This document shows, piece after piece, positions 1 through 6,583 of a stretch of DNA of 64,000 bases; the first letter of the stretch is position 1; every line of letters begins with the position of its first letter. Source of the stretch: Polaromonas sp. (lineage in GTDB: Bacteria > Pseudomonadota > Gammaproteobacteria > Burkholderiales > Burkholderiaceae_C); contig NZ_JAQSDN010000002.1 in assembly GCF_029945925.1 (NCBI RefSeq), forward strand, positions 1-64,000, written 5' to 3'. The notes beneath the pieces are model-generated. The model had not been told where the DNA came from and ran no database searches. It worked only from the letters and a program-made list of their open reading frames with translations. Position numbers and translations under genes: made by a program.

Positions 1-54
1 TCATGTTCCTTCGTGACATGTTATGCCTCACACACAAAATTTCTGACAGGCTCC
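1..54 (-). mobile_element. Edge of a probable IS256-family insertion sequence
   Basis: On the complementary strand an ATG at base 19, preceded by a GAGG ribosome site, opens a frame (Met-Ser-Arg-Arg-Asn-Met) that runs out of the window to the left. Upstream of it, bases 50-32 read CTGTCAGAAATTTTGTGTG on the minus strand, which resembles IS256/mutator-type terminal repeats as I remember them. The transposase body is outside the window, so the family is an inference. If right, an insertion sequence directly borders the defence-like operon that follows. Confidence 0.4.
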
Positions 55-255
55 GGATACCTGGCCTATTTGGTGGAGATTTAACAACAACACGCTTGAT
101 TCCCCTCCGTTTGTAGGAGGACTCGTGGGCTACGGGGCGATACGATCCTTCAGTGAATAGCGCGGTGGCTATGAAGCCCCGATGCTGCTAGCGCGTTTGT
201 ATGCATTGCTGAAGATTTCTGCAGTGAAAGCACAAGTGCAAAAAAAGGAGAAGGT
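55..255. other. Leader region of the accessory operon
   Basis: No coding frame with family resemblance is visible. The stretch contains a short hairpin (CCTCC at 104-108 pairing with GGAGG at 116-120) and becomes A-rich just before the first operon gene, whose ribosome site AAGGAG lies at 245-250. It should contain the operon promoter, but I could not pick a convincing -35/-10 pair. Confidence 0.35.
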
Positions 256-726
256 ATGGGGCTACCGCGTACTTTTGTGGGTTTCAGCAGCACAGACATA
301 AACAGCTACAGGCTCATGCAAGCTTGGAAAGCGCATGAACATATTGACTTCAACTTCACTGACTGTCAGCTAGCATCAAGTATCAACTCTGAGGACGAGC
401 AGTACATCAAAAAATTATGTCGTGAACGCATCAACATGGCTGGAAAATTCATCCAGATAATTGGCAAAGACACTAGGACAAAGCACAAATACGTACGATG
501 GGAGTTGGAAGTAGCTATTGAAAAGGACTGCACAATTATTGGTGTAAATCTTGATAAATCACGCTCAATTGTTCCTGAAACTTGCCCGCCGCTAATGAAT
601 AATATCGGCGCAATTTTCGTTCCATTTTCTCCAAAAATTATCGCTCACGCTCTCGAAAAATTTGAGATGAAGCCCAAGGGAAATTGGCATTTCAACGAAA
701 ACTTGTATCAGCGGCTGGGCTACTAG
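256..726 (+). CDS. TIR-like (MTH538/ThsB-type) domain protein
   Basis: This 156-residue protein is essentially one TIR-like domain. Residues 5-14 read RTFVGFSSTD, the typical first strand and loop of the MTH538/DUF1863 (ThsB-type) family, and residues 79-85 read YVRWELE, matching the conserved W-x-x-E helix. ThsB-type TIR proteins in Thoeris defence synthesise NAD-derived signals on phage infection; other relatives are NAD-degrading effectors. An AAGGAG ribosome site sits five bases before the ATG. It is the first gene of a five-gene co-directional operon with a membrane protein, two deazaguanine-type enzymes and a second TIR-like protein. No ThsA is present, so it is not classical Thoeris. 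Sensor or signal-producer function is inferred. Confidence 0.8.
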   Translation: MGLPRTFVGFSSTDINSYRLMQAWKAHEHIDFNFTDCQLASSINSEDEQYIKKLCRERINMAGKFIQIIGKDTRTKHKYVRWELEVAIEKDCTIIGVNLDKSRSIVPETCPPLMNNIGAIFVPFSPKIIAHALEKFEMKPKGNWHFNENLYQRLGY

Positions 727-740
727 CCTGGCGATAAGTA

Positions 741-1604
741 ATGGAAAATTCTGAATTCCCGGCCTTGTATAGATCTGCTGGAAAGCTGTCGGAAGCCTCG
801 CAAAGAAAGTTTTTCCGCGCCTTGATAGCGCATCTGGTTTTTTTAACTACAGCGGCTGCTCTGTCGGTGGTAAATCATCCTTCATCATATGCGGCGCTGA
901 CTCAGGCCGTTGTGATGCTTGCTGCCCTTGCCTGTTCGATTTATCTATTTAGTACTAGGCCAGAAAAGATTTGGTATTCCGCGAGGGCTTTAGCAGAGTC
1001 AATAAAGACACTTTCTTGGCGATACGTTTGCAAGGCGGAGCCATTTCAGACGGCGGACGAAGTCTCGCGCGCAGCATTTGTTAAGAAGCTAAAGGATGTT
1101 CTCAAACAAAATATCGATCTAGCTGGAAAGTTTACAGATCACCTTGATGAAGCTCAGTTAACGTCGGCTATGGAAAAACATAGAGCCGATTCTCTGGAGA
1201 TGAGAAAAAAAAGATATAGAGATTGCCGGATATCGGATCAGCTATCTTGGTACACGGAAAAATCAAGAGTTAACGGCAACAAGGCTGCCATCTTCTTTGC
1301 TACGCTCATCGTCTTAAACGTATTGGCAATACTATTTGCGCTTGGAAAAATCAGCTATCCCGCTGCACCATACTGGCCAACGGATATTTTTATCGCAGCT
1401 GGTGCATGTGTATTGACCTGGATGCAAGCGAAGCGGTTTTCCGAACTATCTGCGGCTTACGCATTGGCTGCCGTGGAAATAAACTTAGTCAGCTTGGACG
1501 CTTTAAAGCCCCAAACATTGGAGGAATTCTCCGAGTTTGTCGGCGATGCTGAGAATGCATTTTCTCGGGAACACACTCAGTGGGTCGCGCGCAAAGATCG
1601 CTGA
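741..1604 (+). CDS. SLATT/DUF4231-type four-TM membrane protein
   Basis: The 287-residue protein has two hydrophobic hairpins: TM segments near residues 27-46 and 51-69, then near 177-200 and 208-228. They are separated by a charged, Lys/Arg-rich soluble stretch. This layout of two 2-TM units with a central helical linker is characteristic of SLATT-domain (DUF4231) proteins, which occur beside nucleotide-signalling (SMODS/SLOG) and TIR genes and are predicted membrane-disrupting effectors. The gene follows the first TIR gene by 14 bases and precedes the transglycosylase-like gene by 15, so all are probably co-transcribed. An effector role at the inner membrane is inferred from family context. 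No enzymatic motif is visible. Confidence 0.7.
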   Translation: MENSEFPALYRSAGKLSEASQRKFFRALIAHLVFLTTAAALSVVNHPSSYAALTQAVVMLAALACSIYLFSTRPEKIWYSARALAESIKTLSWRYVCKAEPFQTADEVSRAAFVKKLKDVLKQNIDLAGKFTDHLDEAQLTSAMEKHRADSLEMRKKRYRDCRISDQLSWYTEKSRVNGNKAAIFFATLIVLNVLAILFALGKISYPAAPYWPTDIFIAAGACVLTWMQAKRFSELSAAYALAAVEINLVSLDALKPQTLEEFSEFVGDAENAFSREHTQWVARKDR

Positions 1605-1619
1605 GGACACCCTCACAAT

Positions 1620-2621
1620 TTGGCACTGATTGGACCATCAGAAATGAATGAGCGGGTGTCTAGCTGGCTGGGGATGAATCTCTCCGCTCCGATATTTTTT
1701 CCGTCGATTTCGTCCGTCAAAACTCAACTCTCTCCACTGGCTTATTTCCAACTGATAAATTCAATCTTCCGAGGTAAGCAATTTCTCATTTCCGCGTATG
1801 ACTTAGTTCGGGCAGATGAGGGTGTCCGGTCTCAGTTTTTGGCAGAGCGAGCCAAATCGCGGACCGACAAGACCTTGGTGTTAATGGATTCTGGCAATTA
1901 CGAGTCTTATTGGCATGCACCTGAGAAGCGTTGGACAGCGACGGAGTATCACGATGCTTTAAGTTGGTTTAAGCCAGACTTGGCCTTTGGGTTTGACTAC
2001 CAAGATCCTCCTGAGAGAGAAGATGATCACATTGACCTTCTGCTGAAGCAACTAACGGCAGATCGAGATGCATCAGCAGGGGCATTTCTCATTCCGATCG
2101 TTCATGGGGAGCCCGCGGAATTACCCAATTTGATCACTCAGTTTGCGACGTTTGGAGACTTGCAAGCAGTTGCTGTTCCAGAGAGATGTCTGGGGTCTAG
2201 TTTGTTTGATCGCATTAGCACAGTGGCAAAAATTCGACGAAACCTGAATTCACTTGGGCGACACATCTCAGTGCATCTCTTGGGTACCGGTAATCCGCTG
2301 TCGATGGCGCTTTTTTCACAAGCTGGGGCCGATAGTTTTGATGGACTCGAGTGGTGTCAAACTGTAGTCGACTATCAGTCTAAGCAGTTGCATCACTTTT
2401 CTCACGCTGCGCTATTTCTTAATCAGGGCAGATGGGCTCAAGCCGAAAGCTCCTACGAAGTTAAGACCTTGGCTCACAACTTGGATTTTTACGGGGATTG
2501 GAACGAGGTAATTCGCCAAGCCGTTGCAGATAGTTCTGTAGAGGAACTAGTGGTTAACTCATTTCCGCCCTATGCGCACGCGAGCTGCTTAATTCACGGC
2601 GTTTGGAAAAATGGAAAATAA
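1620..2621 (+). CDS. tRNA-guanine transglycosylase (TGT/DpdA)-like protein
   Basis: The 333-residue product follows the TGT barrel pattern. An Asp-Ser-Gly-Asn-Tyr motif at 90-94 corresponds to the DSGGFQ loop of bona fide TGTs, a Phe-Asp-Tyr segment corresponds to the FDE loop, IPIVHGE to the G-I-V-Q-G strand, and LLGTGNP...GADSFDGLEW to the C-terminal barrel strands. The Cys-x-Cys-x2-Cys zinc site of queuosine TGTs is absent, as in DpdA-type DNA-modifying relatives. Base exchange on tRNA, DNA or another target is therefore plausible but untested. The TTG start has only a distant GAGG; ATG at 1644 is an in-frame alternative. The 3' end overlaps the QueC-like gene by 11 bases, implying coupled translation. 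TGT-like and QueC-like genes also co-occur in type IV CBASS. Confidence 0.65.
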   Translation: MALIGPSEMNERVSSWLGMNLSAPIFFPSISSVKTQLSPLAYFQLINSIFRGKQFLISAYDLVRADEGVRSQFLAERAKSRTDKTLVLMDSGNYESYWHAPEKRWTATEYHDALSWFKPDLAFGFDYQDPPEREDDHIDLLLKQLTADRDASAGAFLIPIVHGEPAELPNLITQFATFGDLQAVAVPERCLGSSLFDRISTVAKIRRNLNSLGRHISVHLLGTGNPLSMALFSQAGADSFDGLEWCQTVVDYQSKQLHHFSHAALFLNQGRWAQAESSYEVKTLAHNLDFYGDWNEVIRQAVADSSVEELVVNSFPPYAHASCLIHGVWKNGK

Positions 2622-3204
2622 ATCAACTGTTGTCCTGGCCTCTGGGGGGCTTGACTCCACACTTATCTCGGTCATGTGCAGGGATGCAGGGGTGGATAAC
2701 TTTCCTTTGTTTATTGACTACGGCCAACGTGCAGCGGTGGCTGAGTTGGAGGCATGCAGGAGGGTCTATTCAGAGCTGAATCTTCCGTCACCAACTTACA
2801 TGAATCTGGGTGGGTTCGGTAAGGTGATTGAATCCGGACTAACCTCGGCAGAAAAGGATGTTCGATTAGATGCGTTTACTCCTTGCCGGAACCTGCTCTT
2901 TCTAGTGTGTGGTGCATCCTTTGCATTTCAAAAAAATGCGTATTCTATTTCTATCGGCGTGCTATCAGAGGAATTTAGTCTTTTTCCTGATCAGCGACAG
3001 AACTTCCTAGTAGCCGCAGAGGCTGCGATCAGATCAGCATTGGGGCGTTCGATTCCCGTGATTGCCCCGCTTAGCGAATTCTCAAAAGCCGATGTAGTCG
3101 CTCTTGCTCGGGACAGAAGTATTTTTGGGACCTATTCTTGCCATGCTGGAGGGCGTCTGCCGTGCGGTAATTGCATTTCATGTTTGGAGTTCGTTAATAC
3201 ATGA
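2611..3204 (+). CDS. QueC-like PP-loop deazaguanine enzyme
   Basis: The protein has 197 residues, slightly shorter than housekeeping QueC. It keeps the PP-loop ATP motif SGGLDST (11-17), the DYGQR strand (36-40), a PCRN motif (91-94) replacing the canonical P-A-R-N, and a C-terminal zinc site with Cys177, Cys185, Cys188 and Cys191 (CGNCISC). QueC activates 7-carboxy-7-deazaguanine with ATP to make preQ0. No queD, queE or folE partner is nearby and the gene sits between TGT-like and TIR genes, so a role in the defence module is more likely than queuosine synthesis. QueC-like enzymes are known from type IV CBASS and Qat systems. Start inside the upstream gene indicates translational coupling. 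Confidence 0.75.
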   Translation: MENKSTVVLASGGLDSTLISVMCRDAGVDNFPLFIDYGQRAAVAELEACRRVYSELNLPSPTYMNLGGFGKVIESGLTSAEKDVRLDAFTPCRNLLFLVCGASFAFQKNAYSISIGVLSEEFSLFPDQRQNFLVAAEAAIRSALGRSIPVIAPLSEFSKADVVALARDRSIFGTYSCHAGGRLPCGNCISCLEFVNT

Positions 3205-3207
3205 CAT

Positions 3208-3220
3208 AGGAGGTCATATG
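3208..3220 (+). promoter_or_regulatory. Perfect Shine-Dalgarno fixing the start of the second TIR gene
   Basis: AGGAGGT at 3208-3214 lies three bases before ATG 3218, immediately after the QueC-like stop codon (3202-3204). It selects 3218 rather than an earlier in-frame ATG at 3104 that lies inside the QueC-like gene. The selected start gives a protein beginning Met-Gly-Gly. Confidence 0.8.
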
Positions 3221-3727
3221 GGCGGCAACGGAAGGCGTGGAAGAACACCCGGCTTATCTTTGGGGGAGCTCATGCAATTGAAGGCTGACGCACTGAAGAA
3301 AATCGAGTCACCGGGCGACGGGGTAAAGCATGTCTTTATTAGCTTCGCGTACGAAGATCTCAACGAGATTAATCTTCTTCGCGGGCAGGCGAGGAATGAA
3401 AATACTGAACTTGAATTTGACGATCATTCAGTCAAGGACGCTTACAACAGTGCTAATGCTGAGTACATAAAGAGCAAGATTCGCGAGAAGATTGATCGAG
3501 TATCAGTGACGCTGGTTTACCTTTCCGCGAATGCTGCTACCAGTCAATGGGTCAACTGGGAAATCGAGGAAAGTGCGCGACGTGGAAAGGGTGTCGTAGG
3601 TGTTTATAAGGGGGACGTCGCTCCTTCAGTTACGCCTTCCGCATTTAAAAAAGGCGGGTACGGCATGGTTCGTTGGTCTCACGAAGCGTTGACTAAAGCT
3701 GTGAACGATGCAAGTCGTTCACGGTAA
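3218..3727 (+). CDS. TIR-like protein with a Gly-Gly N-terminal tail
   Basis: From the start fixed by a perfect ribosome site, the protein has 169 residues. Residues 1-12 form a Gly/Arg-rich tail (MGGNGRRGRTPG), followed by a helix and a TIR-like domain from about 37. HVFISFAYED (38-47) is the first strand and W-V-N-W-E-I-E (111-117) the conserved W-x-x-E helix seen in ThsB/MTH538-type proteins. It is the last gene of the operon, 13 bases after the QueC-like gene. After Met removal the N-terminus would be Gly-Gly, which would suit N-terminal conjugation by the neighbouring QueC-like enzyme. That is an inference from related systems, not shown here. NADase or signal-synthesis activity is likewise inferred from the fold. 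Confidence 0.75.
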   Translation: MGGNGRRGRTPGLSLGELMQLKADALKKIESPGDGVKHVFISFAYEDLNEINLLRGQARNENTELEFDDHSVKDAYNSANAEYIKSKIREKIDRVSVTLVYLSANAATSQWVNWEIEESARRGKGVVGVYKGDVAPSVTPSAFKKGGYGMVRWSHEALTKAVNDASRSR

Positions 3728-3734
3728 GTTTGAT

Positions 3735-4290
3735 CTAGTGAGTTATGTTGAAAAATGCTTGGGTGATGGCCAGGCGCCGAAACCAGAGCAGGGAGAGCAC
3801 CCCCGCCCCCAGGGCAAACACCGCCGACAGCAGGGCGATCAACGCCGTGACCTCCGTCTCGCGTGTCTGCACCTGTACCTGCGACCCGAGGTTTTCGTAG
3901 ACACTGCGCAGCGCTTCCGCCGTGCCCGCATGGTGGTCTCGCCGCCGGTCATGCGTGCTACCTCGCGCAAGGTGGGCTCGTCCAGCTGCAGGTAGATGGG
4001 CATGCCTTCGGGCATTGCTTCGGGGCCGCCCACGCTTCCCAGGCCGACGAGGTAGATGCGCACGCCCCGGTCGGCGGCCATCTTGGCCGCTTCCAGTGTG
4101 TCGACGCCCGTCGTACGGCGGCCATCGCTCAGCTGGATGATCGCCGCGGCGTCGTGCGAGCCCGGCGCCACCGGGGTGATCGGCTGGGGCGGTGGTTTTT
4201 TGTCTTTGTCGTCCAAGCTGCGTCCGCGCGGCTTGCTGTCGAAGGTTATTTCCTCGAGGTTGATGTCCTGGGTGGCGCCAGTCGCTATTG
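3735..4290 (-). pseudogene. Decayed von Willebrand factor A (BatA-type) gene, C-terminal part
   Basis: Reading on the minus strand from about 4285, residues ITPVAPGSHDAAAI, SDGRRTTGVDTLEAAK and LREVARMTGGE match the second half of a vWA-domain membrane protein (BatA/YfbK-like, in MoxR-associated operons). At about 3935 the frame shifts: the continuation HHAGTAEALRSVYENLGSQV and a C-terminal TM segment lie in another frame, consistent with loss of one base after the GGE codons. The N-terminal half is missing, cut off at a dispersed repeat (4283-4340). The original stop is lost where the accessory island begins, so the frame reads into island DNA. This is a relic of a resident gene. Confidence 0.75.
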
Positions 4291-4340
4291 AATATATAGC
4301 TGCTTGCGCCCGTGAATAAAGGGCTGAAGGCCGATTTGAC
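4283..4340 (+). repeat. Dispersed short repeat (GCTAT..ATAGC-GCTGCTTGCGC family)
   Basis: It contains the core GCTATTGAATATATAGC followed by TGCTTGCGCCCGT, a GGGCTGAAGGCC arm and an ATTTGACC end. The same arrangement recurs at many other sites in this window. Here it marks the breakpoint of the decayed vWA gene and lies just beyond the VOC gene stop. Confidence 0.75.
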
Positions 4341-4347
4341 CAATAAG

Positions 4348-4704
4348 TCAGTCTTTTGACCAGACCGCCAGCTCATACCCATCCGCATCCTTGAAATGAA
4401 AACGCCGCCCGCCCGGAAAAGCAAAGATCTCGCGGCTGATGGTGCCGCCGGCTGCCAGCACGCTGTCGCGAGCGGCTTCGAGTTGGTCGGCGTAAAGGAT
4501 GACCAGCGGGCCGCCGCCGGGCGAGGGCGGCGCCAGCGTCGTGAAGCCGCCCCTCATCGCGCCGTCTGAAAACTCGGCGTACTCCGGGCCGTAGTCGGTG
4601 AAGGTCCAGCCGAAAGCCTGGCCGTAGAAGGCCTTGGCTTTGTCGATGTCGCGAACGTTCAGTTCGATGTAGTTGATGCGGCAATTTTCGGGTGGCGTGG
4701 TCAT
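4348..4704 (-). CDS. VOC family (glyoxalase-like) protein
   Basis: A single vicinal-oxygen-chelate domain of 118 residues. INYIELNVRDIDKAKAFYGQ at 10-29 is the standard first beta-alpha unit, and the C-terminal half ends with a FHFKDADGYELAVW strand, matching the second module. These small proteins bind a metal and act as glyoxalase/bleomycin-resistance-type enzymes or ligand binders. The substrate cannot be told from sequence. The start ATG is 37 bases from the DUF4389 gene on the same strand, so the two may be co-transcribed. Confidence 0.85.
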   Translation of the reverse strand: MTTPPENCRINYIELNVRDIDKAKAFYGQAFGWTFTDYGPEYAEFSDGAMRGGFTTLAPPSPGGGPLVILYADQLEAARDSVLAAGGTISREIFAFPGGRRFHFKDADGYELAVWSKD

Positions 4705-4740
4705 GACAATCCTTGGTGAAGGGCTATGCCTGCATGCTGC

Positions 4741-5025
4741 TCACAAGTCTTCGGCCGGCCAGTCGCTGAAGGGGAAGGGCAGTGTCTCGGTGGCGAAGGA
4801 GACGAAGCCCGCGATCTGCGCCAGGTAGCGGCCCACGCTGCGGCCGAAGCCTTGCAGGCGCGGGTTGGGCTCTTCGGCGAACAAGGCGAAGCCCAGCTGA
4901 AGCAGGGCCACAACAATCAGCACCCAGGCGGCGATCTGGAAGGCCATGCACATCAGCAGCATGAGCAGCGCGCGCACCCAGAGTTTGCGGGGTGGTGGAA
5001 GGGTGGCAAGAGCGTTGTCAGTCAT
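4741..5025 (-). CDS. DUF4389 membrane protein
   Basis: A 94-residue protein with one long hydrophobic segment at about residues 17-48, followed by a soluble tail ending FPFSDWP. WVRALLMLLM and the GFGRSVGRYL...FVSFATETLPFPF pattern are typical of the DUF4389 family, whose function is unknown. It probably anchors in the inner membrane. It is the upstream gene of a minus-strand pair with the VOC protein and is divergent from the DedA gene. Confidence 0.8.
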   Translation of the reverse strand: MTDNALATLPPPRKLWVRALLMLLMCMAFQIAAWVLIVVALLQLGFALFAEEPNPRLQGFGRSVGRYLAQIAGFVSFATETLPFPFSDWPAEDL

Positions 5026-5210
5026 GGTGGCTCCTTCAGTGGGGGTGGATATGCTGCGCCGGGCGTGGGCTGAGAGGGTTGAGGTGCATCAAGCAACTGT
5101 AGCGCGCTGCCGCATGGGGTGGAAGTGGCCTGGCAGTCGGGTCCGGTCGATGGTCTGCAGTGGGGGAAACCAGCTGTTCCTCTTTTTCCCGAGGCATCAG
5201 AATAGCGCCC

Positions 5211-5834
5211 ATGTTTGATTCCGCCATGGCCTTCCTGCAGTCGCTGCAGGGCTTTCCCGCGTATGCGCTGCTGTTTGCATTGTTGTTCAGCTGCGGCATA
5301 GGCGCGCCCATCAATGAAGACATCCTGCTGCTCGCGGCAGCGGCGCTCACGCTCAAGGGGGTGATGGAGCCGGCGCCGCTGATGGTGGTGGCGTGGTTCG
5401 GGCTGGTGGCGGGTGATGCGCTGGTGTTTCACTGGGGCCACCGCTTTGGGGCGCGGCTGCTGCGGCACCGCTACTTTGCACGCGTGGTGCCCGAGGCGCG
5501 GCTGGCGTCCATGCAGGACACCATGCGCCGCTATGGGCCGGCCTATATTTTTGTGGTGCGTTTCATGCCGGGCGTGCGCACGCCGCTGTTTTTTGCGGCG
5601 GGCTCCCTCAAGATGCCTTACCGCCACCTTTTCATTTTCGACGGCGCGGCGGCGCTGGTGGAGCTGCCCCTGCTGGTGTACGGCGTGCGTTATGTGGGCG
5701 GGCGCTGGCAGGAGATTCTGGCGCTGGTCAGCCGCTTCCAGGGGGTGCTGGTTTTTGGCGTCGTGCTGCTGGTGCTGGCGGCCTGGCTGCTGAGCCGCCG
5801 GCGCGCCAGACAAGGACGGACGCCTGAGATTTGA
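5211..5834 (+). CDS. DedA family membrane protein
   Basis: This 207-residue protein carries the SNARE-associated/DedA domain. N-terminal helix GIGAPINEDILLLAAA at about 30-45 has the conserved acidic residue, GxxxGDALVFHWGHRFG the middle motif, and RFMPGVRTPLFFAAG the conserved Phe-x-Pro-Gly-x-Arg signature. Three to five TM segments follow the DedA plan. The family takes part in lipid-carrier (undecaprenyl phosphate) flipping and membrane homeostasis. ATG 5211 was chosen because the domain begins right after it; an upstream in-frame GTG at 5160 has no ribosome site. Confidence 0.85.
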   Translation: MFDSAMAFLQSLQGFPAYALLFALLFSCGIGAPINEDILLLAAAALTLKGVMEPAPLMVVAWFGLVAGDALVFHWGHRFGARLLRHRYFARVVPEARLASMQDTMRRYGPAYIFVVRFMPGVRTPLFFAAGSLKMPYRHLFIFDGAAALVELPLLVYGVRYVGGRWQEILALVSRFQGVLVFGVVLLVLAAWLLSRRRARQGRTPEI

Positions 5835-5869
5835 GGTTGGAGGCTGGAATAAGGTTTTTAATGGTGCTG

Positions 5870-5898
5870 TTGTAAGTACTTTCACAGGTATTTATAAT
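5870..5898 (+). promoter_or_regulatory. Sigma-70 type promoter of the toxin-antitoxin operon
   Basis: TTGTAA at 5870-5875 and a perfect TATAAT at 5893-5898 are separated by 17 bases, 45 bases before the antitoxin ATG. The following TCGAATGATTAATC (5898-5911) has a palindromic look and could be the antitoxin operator; that part is an inference. Confidence 0.65.
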
Positions 5899-5943
5899 CG
5901 AATGATTAATCCCATCAGGAATCTGCCCTGACAAAGGAATGCC

Positions 5944-6300
5944 ATGACCCAACTGACCGCCAATGACCTGAAAACCCGGGGTGTGGCCGCCATCGAATCG
6001 TTGTTGGCCACGCAGCCCGAGGCCATGATTTCGGTGCGCGGAAAAGACCGCTATGTGGTGATGGACGTTGCGCACTACCACTACCTGCGTGAATGCGAGC
6101 TGGACGCTGCGCTGGCGCAAAGCCAGGCGGACAGGGCGGCTGGGCGGTTTGTGGTGGAGACGGCGGCGGCCCATGTGGCGCGTGTGTCGGCGCTGGCCGG
6201 CAAGCCGGCTGAAGGGCCGGCTAAAAAGCAGCCCGCCAAAACGACCGGCAAAAAGACTGCCGGGAAGACTGCCAAAAAGACGACCAAGCCTGCCGCATGA
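5944..6300 (+). CDS. Phd/YefM-like antitoxin with Lys/Ala-rich tail
   Basis: Residues 1-76 resemble Phd/YefM-type antitoxins: an N-terminal DNA-binding unit with VRGKDRYVVMDVAHYHYLRE, then an amphipathic segment likely to wrap the toxin. Residues 77-118 are an unusual low-complexity tail of Lys, Ala, Pro and Thr (repeats such as KKTAGK and AKKTTK) resembling the C-terminal tail of H1-like histones. The stop overlaps the toxin start as ATGA, so synthesis is coupled. AAGGA precedes the ATG by about five bases. It should neutralise the downstream toxin and repress the operon; the basic tail may add non-specific DNA affinity. Confidence 0.75.
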   Translation: MTQLTANDLKTRGVAAIESLLATQPEAMISVRGKDRYVVMDVAHYHYLRECELDAALAQSQADRAAGRFVVETAAAHVARVSALAGKPAEGPAKKQPAKTTGKKTAGKTAKKTTKPAA

Positions 6301-6572
6301 GCTTTCAGCTCGTTTTTACCGACCAATACGTCAAACGTGCGACGCGGTTTTTGAAGCGGCATCCGGACGTGGAAAAGCAGTACCTCAAGACGCTGCAGCT
6401 GCTTGAGATCAATCCCCACCACCCCAGTTTGCGTTTGCATGCGCTGGTCGGGCGCCTTGAGGGCCTGCATTCGGTGTCCATCAATCTCTCGTACCGCATC
6501 ACGCTGGAGCTGTTGATTCAGGACCAGCAGATCTTTCCCGTCAATGTGGGCGACCACGACGCCATGTATTGA
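6297..6572 (+). CDS. RelE/ParE superfamily toxin
   Basis: A 91-residue protein of the size and pattern of the RelE/YafQ/ParE superfamily: an N-terminal strand FQLVFTDQYVKR, helix pair ending LRLHALVGRLEG, then strands with SVSINLSYRITLEL and a C-terminal GDHDAMY. RelE-type members cut ribosome-bound mRNA, ParE members poison gyrase. The LHxLxG..G..S..I....R segment fits the mRNA-interferase side better. It overlaps the antitoxin by four bases (ATGA) and follows a strong promoter. Confidence 0.8.
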   Translation: MSFQLVFTDQYVKRATRFLKRHPDVEKQYLKTLQLLEINPHHPSLRLHALVGRLEGLHSVSINLSYRITLELLIQDQQIFPVNVGDHDAMY

Positions 6573-6583
6573 CGGAGCCCGCC

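Noticed and set aside
3104..3217. Earlier in-frame ATG for the second TIR gene
   Set aside because: It lies inside the QueC-like gene and lacks a ribosome site, while a perfect one precedes 3218.
256..3727. Interpretation of the QueC- and TGT-like genes as part of queuosine synthesis
   Set aside because: No queD, queE, queF or folE neighbours, the zinc motif of canonical TGT is missing, and the genes are embedded between TIR genes.
256..3727. Classical Thoeris system
   Set aside because: ThsB-like protein is present but no ThsA (SIR2/SLOG) gene is found in the operon or nearby.
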